The notes beneath the pieces were generated by a model, which saw only the letters and a program-made list of their open reading frames with translations, was not told where the DNA came from and ran no database searches. Positions 32,901 through 44,600 of a stretch of 64,000 nucleotides of DNA are shown one piece after another. How positions within the stretch are numbered: the first letter of the stretch is position 1; the number at the start of each line of letters is the position of its first letter. The DNA comes from Bugula neritina. Its lineage: Eukaryota; Bryozoa; Gymnolaemata; Cheilostomatida; Bugulidae. Position numbers and translations under genes: made by a program. The stretch covers positions 6,177,722 to 6,241,721 of the forward strand of contig OZ037766.1 in the NCBI GenBank assembly GCA_964035545.1. The letters run 5' to 3'.

Positions 32901-35353
32901 TAGTAGAGGGAGTAATAGATATAGTAATAGCAGAGGTAGTAGTATACATAGTAATAGTAGGGGTAGTAGTATACATAGTAATAGTAGGGGTAGTAGTATA
33001 CATAGTAATAGTAGAGGTAGTAGTATATATAGTAATAGTAGAGGATAACAAGCTATAGCCAACATATTATATCATACTGTAATTACAACTGATAAGTAAT
33101 TCCTCCACTTTGATTACTCTGAGTCATATCACAAGTCATAAATTACATTGTATATTAGTCCTAGCTTGCTATGTTACTATTCAAGTGCTTAATATAAGTG
33201 ATTAGCTTTCTTAGAACCCATCAGCATTGCATGAGTAATTCGCACATACAAGATGGGCCAAAACTTGATATCTGAATACAAACTCCACATATACACAATA
33301 TTGTATATTTATACCAATACCAACTAGAGCCTTCACCATTGTAGCCTGCAGTACTTACTAAGTAATATCCGGTGGACCACCAATTTGCCGACCACTATTC
33401 CCAGAGCAATAGCAATCAGCCACATGATAACTTTGAGAGCGCTGAAGCCATTCGGAGGGTACTTGGTTACTATAAAGGAGTAGATATTGCCTACTACTAT
33501 GACATTGCATTCAGCAGAACTGTGAGCTACCGGGTCCTCGGCGTATATCAAAAAGTTACAGAATGTCACGAGATAAGCTATGGTCAGTCTGGCGTATGGG
33601 TGCTACAAAACAGCAACTCTGTGTCAGCATTATCGAGGAACACCTCATAATAACTGCAGTCTACTTCTGACTAGATAAAGTTAGCTGTGTTTGGTTTCTT
33701 CATATCTTGTTTAAATAGCTTCTGTTAGCTAGCATCACAAGAGAGTTACACTAAGGGATATCACCGAGATGTTACTATCTAATGGTACATGCTTAGACAC
33801 TACAATGTTGGATATCAGAATCTCTTTACAGATAATATGATTTGAGGAAGAGCACTGTGCAAACAGAATAAAGTGGCTGTTAGGCAACCCATGTACAGCA
33901 AACTATTGCTATTTCAATGTTTCTCTCTGCATATAATCTGATTTCTTTGATAACTAAAAAGTAAGATCATCTAAACATGTGTGTCTAATAAAATTATTAT
34001 AATTGATTGAATTAAATAACTTGTTTTCCTATAAAGTAGAGTAGCTTCAAAATGCTCTAATGTCATTAATGGAATAGAGGAGCAGAGAATTACCTGAAAG
34101 AAAAACCGGCCATCTTTCCGCATACGAACACTAAACTGACTCATTTTATCCCAAAAATCAGGTTCATCAAGACCTTCATTATCCTTGGCAGCAGCTGTAC
34201 TGGGATGGAGCAGGTCAGCAGCATTTCCGATGCTCTCCGTAGAATCTCTCCTCACCCTGGCAGCAGCATCCTACAAAGTGCCAAGTCAAAACCGCTGGCT
34301 AATTTTATTCAAACTATTATCTGTTATGAGAATACTTGACAAGCAAATATAAGTAAATCCCAAGAAACATGTGAAGAAGGTGGAAAGACTAAATCTATAT
34401 AAAATATTGCTGAGTTGGTGATGCAGTACAAAATTTAGTGTAGCGACAGGTGAAAAGAAGGAGAGTCAATAATGGGAAAACTTGAGTAGCTAGAGCAGGT
34501 ACGTTCAAGGATGGGTAGACTTGAGGAACAGCAATAACCACCAAGAGGGAGAAAGTAAAAGGAGCAAGGATATAGTAATTTGGACATACAATGAGGGGAG
34601 AAGTGCTTGGGATACAGACTCTAAAACTAGAACAGCCAAGCCAAGAGCAAATTTTCTAAGACTGAGTTACTGCTTATTGTGGAAAGAGCCAATAAAAATG
34701 AAGACATGATAAGATAACTCTTATGACTTTCTATTTGACTTGAAGTTAAACATCTCACTGATGAACTGTGCATACGTACAGCTTGCAGTCAAAATACTAA
34801 TAGATGTTACAATTGTTATGAAATAAAATAGATGTTTAGTAATGAGAAATGTTTATACCTTAAAATTTAACTTTTTAACTGGAGGAACCATTTCATCAGC
34901 CTTCTTTGATGTATCTTCATACTTGTGGTCTAAACTGTCAGCCGGGGCTGTGAGAGAAGTTCGCTCAGTGGCTGGATTAGAATCAGATTCAGATCTGTCA
35001 TAAATAGATTGAATCAACATCAAGATGATACGTGTAAAAAAGCTAGCGCTTATGAAGACAATATAATAACAGATACAAATTCACACACAAGCGTGTAAAA
35101 TAAATGTTTTAAAAAGGTTGTATGTAATATTAAATAGTAATTTCTATATCATATTTATTATCCAGCATTGTTAAAAATTTCAAATAATATGAATGATAGT
35201 CAATTAACGCGTCTGCAAATTCCGTGTGCCTACATTATAACTTTTGGAGCATGAATGGGCTCTGGGGGCAACTCGTTGCCATTAGTATTTTTATACAAGT
35301 CAGCCGGTGCATTGGGAGACACTCGTGTGGGCATCTCAGCATTTTCCAAAAAC
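26473..35353 (-). CDS. TMEM117: TMEM117-like multi-pass membrane protein
   Basis: TMEM117 is a multi-pass plasma-membrane protein, linked in mammals to ER-stress responses; its biochemical function is unclear. Exons in order: 35353-35234, 34994-34859, 34270-34094, 33602-33359, 30179-29944, 29561-29304, 28274-28148, 27528-27415, 26882-26473 (TAG). Phases agree throughout. Family marks: FFFQHPYARLTIAYLV, YAEDPVAHS, VIVVGNIYSF, MFQEDMGSF, GTWLGDFFTAWM, DWIKWDSINASFL, ASFILVMDLLIVMQ, GKWFNYGIIFLVMILDLNMW, NQIFYAPEDF. The human protein begins just before the FQHP segment. Here about 140 extra Ser/Pro/charged residues precede it, coded by the three first exons, and the true start is not fixed (first in-frame ATG 35334). 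One intron (28275-29303) has a GC donor. Two introns hold large minisatellites. Confidence 0.92.
26949..26990. repeat. (GT)n/(GCGT)n microsatellite
   Basis: Uninterrupted GT run followed by gcgt units, in the last intron of TMEM117. Confidence 0.95.
27541..28110. repeat. 12-bp minisatellite in TMEM117 intron
   Basis: About 45 copies of a 12-bp unit cagtatagcgca with variants cagtataacgca, cagtataacaca and cagtatagcaca. The array starts 12 bp from the acceptor side of exon 27415-27528 and nearly fills the 619-bp intron. Central units are of the gcgca type and the edges are of the acaca type, as expected when homogenisation acts mainly in the middle. Open frames on both strands (up to 279 codons) are products of the period. 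Confidence 0.97.
28275..29303 (-). other. GC-AG intron in TMEM117
   Basis: The exon ends ...GTC ATG CAG and the intron begins GCAAGT (GC at 29303-29302), ending TTTATAG before GAC TGG. The join gives V-M-Q-D-W, exactly the family sequence. No GT donor in phase is present nearby. Confidence 0.88.
28690..28875. repeat. TATACTA-rich self-complementary stretch
   Basis: Repeated tactatatactatagtatac units, many of them palindromic, within the GC-AG intron of TMEM117. Simple-repeat DNA. Confidence 0.75.
30240..33047. repeat. 27-bp minisatellite with higher-order structure in TMEM117 intron
   Basis: About 104 tandem copies of a 27-bp unit close to agtaatagtagaggtagtagtatatat fill most of the 3.2-kb intron 30180-33358. 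A distinctive variant block (gccgcagatacagtaatagt... then atatataacaatagtaaagg) recurs at 30861, 31534 and 32261, spacings of 673 and 727 bp. Long blocks between these are nearly identical, showing higher-order duplication of about 25-27 units. Because 27 is divisible by three and most units lack stops in several frames, ORFs up to 951 codons appear on the minus strand and 238 on the plus strand; these are not taken as genes. Confidence 0.97.
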
Positions 35354-35789
35354 CTAAAGTAAATAAATTAAAATGATCATGCAAATTCAGTAAACAATTC
35401 ACACAAAGGAATTAAGTATGGTTTATGAGATTTGATTCACATAAAGATGTTGAATATAAAACTTACTAAGACTGCATTATGAATCTGATAAATATGAGGA
35501 AGTTACTTGTTAAGATACAAAGACCTCATTCGGTTAATCATAAACTTCTACTTAAAGCTACTTTTACTAGGCTTCAGATATGTACAGAGTTTGTGTATAT
35601 TTACTCAGCTATGCTATGACTTTGACTAACTCTAATATAATATCTACCTACTACTCACTTTCAGTAGACTGCTCAGTATTATTACTAAAGTTCTAATAAT
35701 CAATTTTAAAATTATTAATTTTAAAGCCTGGTTAAACTTAAACTAGAATTTAGATAAGTTATATAATCAATATGAATATAAGTAAAAAG

Positions 35790-36660
35790 ATATGAGTATA
35801 CAGTAGCAGAGGCATTTAATTAACACAAAGACAATAATAATATTAATTAAGTTTAATAATAATGATCTATATTAAATGCAGTGTTAATATGTTTACTTGA
35901 ATAGTGCTTCAGTTTTAAAATTACCATAATTACTATAGTATTGACATTCAATGTTCATTATTATTAATTACAGTAATACTAATAATAATAATGAATATGT
36001 AACGTTTAGTCATACTCATAATCACAATCATGATAGGGTGATAAATACTTACTGTTACTCTTAGAGTTACTGTTAGTACTGAGTCTGATATTATAAGTAT
36101 AACTATAGTAATACTAATAGTAATAGCAATACTAATACTAATAGTAATAGTTCAACTTCAACTTTAAGTTTAACTTAATCAATATCATTATCACTGTTGA
36201 TAAGTATAACTGTTATGATTATCAATATGAATATCATTATCATTATGATTATAATTATTGACCAAGGGCAAGAGTAGTAGTAGTAGTAGCAGTCGCAGTA
36301 GTACAGGTTGAGGTATTAGTTGCAAAAGAAAGACTAACAGTAACTGTAAGAGTAAGATCAAAGATGTCATATTGATATTCATATTCATAACCGTACCGAA
36401 AATGACTAATGATTTATATCATTATTATTATTATAATAAATATAATCTTAATGATAATAATTTACATTATATTTAATTTCATTATATAGTTTATTTTTAA
36501 TTTTATAATATTATTAATATTATTAATAATAATAATAATTGATATTAATCATAATGATAATGATGAGTCTAATTATATTATTATTTATTAACTTATACTT
36601 ATAGTTATAGCTTATAGGCATATAGCTTATGCTATAAGTATAGTCATAGTGTTACCACTA
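35790..36660. repeat. AT-rich triplet microsatellite region
   Basis: Mixed att/aat/agt triplet runs (taataataataat, agtagtagtagtagtag at 36271-36290, tattattaat). Low complexity throughout, with no feature inside. Confidence 0.8.
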
Positions 36661-38153
36661 GATAGGTGATCAATTACAATTTACTAAAAGTAGAGTCTTA
36701 GTTGAATATCACCGAAATAAAGAGTTTATTTCATTAGTTTGATGAGTACAGCTTCAATCATTTCTTCATGTTGATCGTTCCCAACCTATTTAATGGTTTT
36801 ATTATGTACTTTGCAGCAACTACAGCTGCAGACGTCTATGATACAGTATTTGCTCAACCGTTACCAACGCCGAAAAGTAAAATAATTATTATGCTCTATT
36901 TCTGTGGAGGAAATAACTCCACATTTTTAGCAAGAATGTGTATGATATAATTATTGCATTCAAGATCTACTCACAGGCCAAATAGATAATACTGCTTTGT
37001 CAATGTGATCCAGTGTTTTTTTTTCTTATACACTAATACTTATTTTCAACTATGTTAGATTAGAGAAAAAAGTTGTGAGAATAATTTTTAAATACCGGTA
37101 AGTCAAAATTAGATGATGCTCTGCAATGTAAAATAACTACCATTACATTAGATCTGACAATTTCTCTGTAGATTCAATATTTTTGACATTTATTATGAAC
37201 CTCTAAAACCAGGTGAAAGTCTGACAGTGTACTATAGTCAACAAATTACTCGCCTCCCAATACAACTAGTTGCACTCAATACCCTTGCCAGCTGCTTGTT
37301 TTACTAGCAGTTCACCAGCAGCCTATAGGCTATAGAGGAACAAGGGTCTATGACTACTTCATTCTTAGTATCTCCAGACTCCTGCCTACTGCGTTGATTG
37401 ACATGTAGCTGCCGGTGCTCTTTTTTAACCTCAATTTTAGGTTGTTGTGAGAACAAGCAGAACATTTTAGAGGTTTCTAAATTGTAATTGTCGAGACACA
37501 GGCCAGTTGTGTTTTGCTATTGTTTAAAACTTTTCATTTTTGTGACTTGCTTCTCTTCACACGAGAAATTTCAACTGGCTTTACGTAATATGTTTAATAT
37601 ACATTTTTATTCAGAATGAATTGAATTAAATAAAAGACTAAGGAAAGCCAAAACTGGCAGTATTTCTTACATCAGTGCATGTAGATTCCAGAAAATAGTT
37701 TTTAAAATAAAATTTGTGGGTTATGAAAATTATATATTATATTATATTTCTAATGTTTCTTGATATGCTGAATTATTGAAACGCATTGCATGTATTCCTA
37801 AATTTGGGAGTAAATTTTAATTGCGTTAACTTTGACTGCATAAGATATTTACTCCTAATAACTTTTATAAATATATTCATTTATATTTACAGCTAATTAA
37901 AAATAGCATAAATTATATATAAATGAAACCAAGATCTGGATGCTATTAAATATAATTGTATGCATAAACTCCCATTATTAAATTTTATAAGCTTTTACGA
38001 TAACATTTCCATCTTTTATCATTGGTACGCTTATGGAAAGTACAAGACTTCACCATGCCAATGGTGTGAAAAGATACTGGTGGACTCCAAACAGATGTTC
38101 TTTTACTGTGAATATCACAACAGCTCCTGGTATATATTATGTTGAACATTAAA

Positions 38154-38385
38154 TATACTGTAACACTAGCTCACGTGTGACTATTCCACTGCATGCATGT
38201 ATTAGTATTGTATACTGTAACACTAGCTTAATTGTGAATGTTTCACTGTATTAATACTACATATATACTGTAAAACTAACTCAGGTATAAATATTCACTG
38301 CATGTATTAATACTATACAATAAAGCACTAGCTCATGTGTGAATACTCCACTGTATTAATATTACATATATACTGTAACAGAAAG
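38154..38385. repeat. Degenerate 58-60 bp tandem repeat
   Basis: Four to five copies keyed by atactgtaacactagctca...ccactg(ca)tgtattaatac, starting near 38154, 38214, 38271 and 38328, with a partial copy at about 38375. Copies are diverged by roughly 15-25 percent by eye. Confidence 0.75.
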
Positions 38386-39254
38386 GTGACTAGAAATCAT
38401 CTTCTATGCTGGTGCCAAGTGTTTGGCAGGACTCAGAAACAATATCCACCTGCACTCACTTGCTCAGGTCTGACGAAGTCTAGACAGACTATGTTAATGA
38501 TTTATTACAAAGGGCAGCTGGTACTATGGTGGACATCAAATGAGAACTAAAATATGCTTTTATTAAATTATGATTATTAATTTGTTACCAGCTAAACCAA
38601 TGCTTTGTTAACAGGTTTTACCTTAATTTAAAGAAATAGGTTTTGATATCAGAAATAACTGGCAAAATACCACCAATAAGTGCTTATATGCTTATATAAA
38701 TGCCCTTGAAAATTTTAATACTTTAAAGAGCCTTTGTTTATATCAGTATACAAATTTGCATTTTTTGAAACATAAATTGAAATCAGATTTTTATTGCTCA
38801 TCAATCATAAACATTATTCCATTTTACCTGTATAAATTTTTTAAAAGATTTCATTTACATAATTATGAACAAAGATTACTAGATTTATATAGTACCACCT
38901 ATAAAAATGCATATAATTATAAAGTATATTTTGCAGATTATACTGCCCATATAGAAAAGCAGACTAAAAAGATATTTACATACAGATCTACTGAGAATAT
39001 GATAGCTAGCATTGTTGGAAGCTACTGATAATAGGATATCCTGGTTCAACATTCTGACACCAAACCAATTTCACATTCAACTGATGAAGCAATTATTAAT
39101 TTTTAAACCATTAATTCACAGCTAGTGGCAAGTGAATAGGAAGTTTGCACTACTTAACTTTATTTGTATAACATCATTTGTCTGCTACCTGTTGCTTTAT
39201 GCACCCTGCTGTCTTTTTCCTTCAGGGCTTCAAGGTATAGCCTCGCTGTGGTAA

Positions 39255-39676
39255 GCGTAGAGCCACACGACGTGACGTGAGAAAACCCGTTTAGCCCAAA
39301 AATGGGACGTCATGTGCGGGATTTTCATGCGTCTAACATGCTGAGCGAGAAGTGCGGCAAGCTCATGCGAGTTTAATCTAATTGGCTTATTATCATTTAG
39401 CGAGCACACTTTTTTATTTTAATTCACGTTTTAGCTTTTAGCGAACTGAATTAAAACAGTTTCATACAGTTTGAGTTTACGTTTTACATTATCTAAAGTC
39501 ACTTTGCCGATGACGTAGTTGTAAAAACAAACGTCTGTAGGCGAGCAGTAAAGTTTAACACTAACATCATTAGACAGTAAATTTCCTCACTCGCGACACA
39601 CGCATTGTGTGTGGCATGTCCGAACGGGTTTTCTCGCACGTCACGAACATATAAAACCTGTCGTGTGGCCCTACGC
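39255..39676. mobile_element. MITE-like element with TIRs and TAA duplication
   Basis: 422 bp, non-coding. The left end gcgtagagccacacgac and the right end, inverted, gcgtagggccacacgac differ by one base. Internal subterminal parts gtgacgtgagaaaacccgtt and (inverted) gtgacgtgcgagaaaaccc also pair. Both ends are flanked by TAA (39252-39254 and 39677-39679). A 3-bp TWA duplication is the known signature of PIF/Harbinger transposons, so it is probably a non-autonomous member of that group. It has more CpG than the surroundings. Confidence 0.72.
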
Positions 39677-39706
39677 TAACTCGTGTGCATAGCTTATTGC
39701 AATCAG

Positions 39707-39856
39707 AATCGATAGATGCAGCACAAAGTTGGGGCTCATTGAGTGCAGTGTTTGTTTAGACATTCTGCCTGAACTCCAGAACCCCAACTCCCCAACTCTA
39801 ATACCCCCAGACACTGCACTCAATGACCACCAACTTTGTGCTGCTTCTAGCGATTT
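39707..39856. repeat. Foldback element, copy 2
   Basis: About 45-bp arms, left atgcagcacaaagttggggc... and right ...accaactttgtgctgcttc, near-perfect inverted copies, around a 60-bp centre containing gaaccccaactccccaactc. Related to the elements at 9373 and 39892. Confidence 0.82.
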
Positions 39857-39891
39857 CTTATTTCTACTATAATCATCTCAATGTTGATAAT

Positions 39892-40056
39892 GAATTGTTC
39901 TATAAGCTGCTTCGAGTTGGGGGTGAATGAGTGCAATAGTTTGGGGTTCTCAAGTTTAGAGTTGGGGAGTTAACTCCAAACTTGAGAACCCCAAACTAGT
40001 GAAGAGTTGAACGCACTCAGTCACTACCAACTCGGAGCTGCTTATGGAATAATTCG
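39892..40056. repeat. Foldback element, copy 3
   Basis: Arms of about 75 bp. Left: attgttctataagctgcttc, gagttgggggtgaatgagtgc and tttggggttctcaagttta. Right: inverted copies ending gagctgcttatggaataatt. There is almost no loop, so the single strand can form one long hairpin. The right arm has an extra insert of about 14 nt. It lies 35 bp from copy 2. Confidence 0.85.
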
Positions 40057-41623
40057 CAGACATTGCAGTAGTTGTGGGCCAAAGCCTACCATGTAGCAGT
40101 TTAAAGAGTAAAGTTACACAACTAGCATTGTATGTAAAGCAGGGTATTACAAGTCCGGAGTATCAGCCAATTGCTAGAGTTGTCCTCCCAATAAAGCACC
40201 ATATTATGCTTTCATAGGTATCATGAAATGATGTCATGCAGACACACAGAGGGTGGTTTGCACTGGTGTTAGCATGAAATTATAGATACATGTGCTCACT
40301 TGTTTGTCTGACATATTTATATTACAGCGACAACAACCTAATAAATTGACTAGTTGGCAAATTTCCAATAGCATATTTTATGTTTGGCACTGACAGAACA
40401 GTTTAAAATACAACATCATTAGCTGCGTCATTGGCTGTCCTTTGTATCTGAATATGACTTCTTATGAGCCATGTCTCTCCATTGACATCTGTTTCTGGTG
40501 AGGGTTTGCCAGCTACCAACAGGGATCTTTTTATCCATCTTTTTTATTAGCTGTATACTAACTATAATAACAGGTAATTGTTATTAGATGGCTTATGGCT
40601 AAGTATTTTAGCCAAGCTCTACATGGACAAACACCAATGACTATTTTAATTACATACTTATTAATCATTATGTGCAGCTACAACTTATCAAAGTAATTGC
40701 TTACAAAAATAAGGTGAACTTATTATGCATACTGAAAAGGTAAGACTTGCTGTTACTATTTTTATTGAGTAAACATAGATTTAACCTAAGTAAGCAGAAT
40801 CTGCCTCAGCTTTGTTGAGCTCTGAAGGAGGAATTTATGACACTCTTACACGATGTAATGCAACTTAGGCAGGTCTGGTTCTCTAATTCCTTGACAACTT
40901 GGTTTGAAACCTTGCCACTATGATTTGGCATAGGTGAACAGCCTAGAATCAAATATAAACAGTCTTGGAGAAAATAGAATAAAAATGTCAATAGTTCATA
41001 ATCTATGCCACTGGTGGGGGATTTACTAGTTGTGTCTTGTTTTAGAACTAAAGTAATAACTTGTTGTGAAGATTAATTGGAAAACTAGTCTTTGTTGAAA
41101 AAAAATCGGGCAACAGGACCTATGAAGATCTAATAGATATGAGTGTGATATGTAGTAAACATTTAGTGGTAAGTACAAATGGAAGGTATTGGCATTTTTT
41201 AATCGTATACAGTGCATAATGATAATATGAAAGCCACAAGTTATTGGAAACTAGCCAAGCACGTGGTCTACACCTCGCATATAGAGTGCAAAAGAGAAAC
41301 CGTCTGAACACTTGGCAGACACTTCAGGCTGCGGAGTGAGTGTACAAACAACTCACTTTGACAACTGAGAAAACTTGTTTTACAAATTTGCTGGTGAGTT
41401 TGTTGAAATAAAGAGAGTTTACGCAACTACAGGTAAAGATTGGTCTTACCAATGCTGTGATAGCTCTTTTTTGAGGTTAAAAGCTATAAAATTCTGGACA
41501 GATTTTGATGTTTGCGAAGTTCAAAACGTTATTCAATAAATATAATAAGACATCAAATTATTACATCTGGGAAACGTGACCAAAAGCAGCTGGCGAATAA
41601 CCAGAAACAGATTTACGCCAACA

Positions 41624-44600
41624 ATGAACGGCTATCCAGGCAACCACCGTATTCCTTCATCTGGCAATAGGTAAGTTTTAATACGCTGGTAGCCGCAGAC
41701 GTGTTTATTCATCTTTCAAATAGATGCCACTTGGAACTGCTGGGTTACATTAGATGTTATGAGAAATAAAGTATACGACGACACAACGTGTTCACATGCA
41801 GATCACCTTTTAAATTTTGTTTACTACTTCTATGATATAATGCAATTCATATTAAATTAAGAAAATTGTCAGCTGACCGCTACCAGATATTATTCAGCTT
41901 TTGTTTGGATTGTTTACAGTGTCGAGTGTTTCTATTCACTAATGTGATTATGTGATTTAGAATGATGTACCATCTACCACTAGATCTGTCTTACAATAAC
42001 AACCACCCTGCGCATCTATCCATGCCAGATGTCCACTATCACGATATCTTCTTCAACAACTACCCTCCTGCACCTCTCACATATTACGATATGGACGCTG
42101 GTCAAATAAATAACAGGAATGGTCAGCATTACAATTCATTTTTTCTATAACCTCCATAGTCTTCACAGTGAAGTATGAATGCTGGAGTGGGTTCAAGTGA
42201 TTTACATTGTTGTAATGAAATTGTCTCAAGGAGGTGCTAAGTTCACAGGTGGCCAGTGAATAGTAGTATTATAATTAAAGTTATATGTTGCTATCAACAC
42301 TATTCCCTGTGTATAGATTGTAAATTAGAGTCCATTATTAATAGTATCAATTGCTTATTATCTATATATAGATTCTATTAAGACAGTTTCCTACTTTTTC
42401 ATGCCACTGTTTGGTTGCCAGGGTAACCAAGTAACATTCTAATGAATAATATGCTAGATAATACTGTGGTGTCTGCTGCAAAGAAAGCTTTGTCTAATAT
42501 GAGCTGCAAGTACCGCAGCCCTTGCCCCCCCCCTCCACAATTGTCTCTCATGGAAACAAAGGCTAAGTGTTAAGTTGAAAAATTGTAGAGTTTTATTTAG
42601 CTGGAGCTTCTAGTTATTGGTTTGGTGCTTGGGTTTGAGGTGCAATACTTTTTGTAAGAGAACAACTTCTCATGCCATAAATCTTCAAAGTCTAGAATTT
42701 GACTAATAAATGACTTTTCCACTCACCTTATGTTATGTTTGAGGAATTTCTACCCAATCCAATCTCTACAGTCTCTGCCTACTGAAAACAACTTGTTGTC
42801 TTGGAAAATCGACCCCTCTCCTCAAACTACTAAAGCTACTTTTAGTTTGTTTCTGAGAACTACAGCTACATTCAGTACATTGTATTTTTAGTGAAAACTG
42901 TTAGCTCTAATTTATAAGTTTAGGGTTTTCAAGTAGAAGAAAGGTATTATTGAACTGATTTCTATCTGTTACCTATATAATTATTTTCGGTCTTATTTCT
43001 CTACTGCAACTGTAGATTCTCTGGTTAAATTCATGCTGACTGAAAACATTTTTGCTTACCTGTTTAATCCAAAGGTTATGACTTGCTAACCAATCAATAA
43101 TAATTGGGCTAACATAATTTGAAAATAATGAAATCAAAACATTTATTGCTAACCGAATTTAACTTTCAAAACTAATTATTCAACATCAAAGCATAACTTT
43201 TCTTTAGACAGCATAGTGAAACTTTTTTATTTTTGTTTTAAATGATTATTCAAAGGTGTTTGAAGACCTGCTTATATACTAATGCATTGTATTGTTCCCT
43301 AGTAACCCAAAACATAATATTGCTGTATATGTATAGATGTATAGTTATATATTTTAAATTGACTTTTCGTATTTTCTTGAGTATTATGATATTGTATTAA
43401 GTATAAAGTATATAGAATAGGCGTTTAGCCCATACCAATTGCTGCTGTATTATTTCTATGATGATAAATAATGGTTACATAATAACTTGAAACATCCATT
43501 GTGTTCATTATACAAATTTATTGACCCCAATTTGACCCCCACTCTGTATACAAAACTCCATCAAAGCTAGCAAATAAAGTGATCGCCTGATAATTGTAAC
43601 CATATATAATATTGAGACACTTGGTATTGGTCATCTTATACAGTGGTAGCGCCTCCTGTAGCCCATCTGCCAGCTCACTTTGGACATCCCGCTATAAACA
43701 CCTCCAGGTTGAGTACTCCACTGCAACCACGGCCAACTGTAAGAAGTATTCGCCCTACACTTGCCCCTCACAGCTCTTCTATATCTATGTAAGTATGTTA
43801 GTTTATTCTATTAATTAATATCACTTCTCCTAGTTTCAACTAGCCAAGTCTGGTAGGGTTTATAGTCCATCATACTCACTGATTACATATTAGCCTCAAG
43901 TTATTTAAATTAAAAAATTCATGTGTGGTTAGTGGAGTGTCAACTACCGATAAAGCATTACGTGCCGTGCTGCAGACTTGAGAATCAGCTGAGACAGTAA
44001 AAAAACCATAAGTTCTTAGATTGTGATTAATGAATGAATAATTGGATTCAGAAAAAAAACACCAAAGTTATGAGGTTTTAATGACTTCATTTTTACAGCA
44101 GGTTTTCTTGAGTAACAATTAATCACCAGCTGCTAATAATACGATGCACTGGATGGCTCACACTTATTTAGTGGGCTCCTGGAAGCTTACAATAACAGGT
44201 TTCTGAAAGTTTTCTAAATCTTTGAGTTATATATAGTCTCTGTTCTAAGTTTTTCTCCCAAATGTGTTTCCCTAGACTATTTTAAACCATATTCTGATTC
44301 ATTGTTGGTTGTCTGAAGTGGGTCGCAATAATTTTTATTTGTTGTTACCGTATAATATATTGCAATCAACAAATAAACTATAATGATAATTGTTAATGGC
44401 TATAATTGGTATTACAGTAAACTATTATGTATAAATAATTTAATTATCTATTACTAAGTAAAACCCCTTTCTATCAACTGTAATGTGATGTTTTAGAGAA
44501 TATTCTCACAATGATTAGCTTCTTATCTCAACTAATTGGGGGATAAATATTCACGTTGATAAGTATGAGCTTGAAGTTAAAATGAATATAAATTAAAATT

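Larger units (their letters stand above)
35354..41623. other. Divergent intergenic region TMEM117 / DNMT3
   Basis: About 6.3 kb between two genes transcribed away from each other. It should contain both promoters and any further 5' exons of TMEM117, none of which I can identify. Contents seen: triplet microsatellites 35790-36660, a degenerate about 58-bp tandem repeat near 38154, a MITE-like element 39255-39676 and two foldback elements up to 40056. Short ORFs at 37960 and 38756 have no recognisable similarity and AT-driven composition. Confidence 0.55.

Noticed and set aside
30240-33047. CRISPR-like regular array
   Set aside because: Units are directly adjacent with no unique spacers, in a eukaryotic intron; it is a minisatellite.
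30210-33065. ORFs of 951, 942 and 757 codons on the minus strand and YSNSRGSS-type ORFs on the plus strand
   Set aside because: They are translations of the 27-bp minisatellite in several frames at once, inside a TMEM117 intron; the period is a multiple of three and the unit lacks stops.
36191-36388. 65-codon Leu-rich minus ORF as a small membrane protein or TMEM117 first exon
   Set aside because: It is coded by triplet microsatellite and has no splice phase that joins exon 35234-35353.
38756-39028. 90-codon plus ORF rich in Tyr, Lys, Phe
   Set aside because: AT-driven composition, no family resemblance, no splice or promoter context.
42525-42537. C-rich run in DNMT3 intron 2 as a second polypurine tract or LTR remnant
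   Set aside because: No LTR, PBS or retroelement coding sequence around it; an isolated homopolymer.
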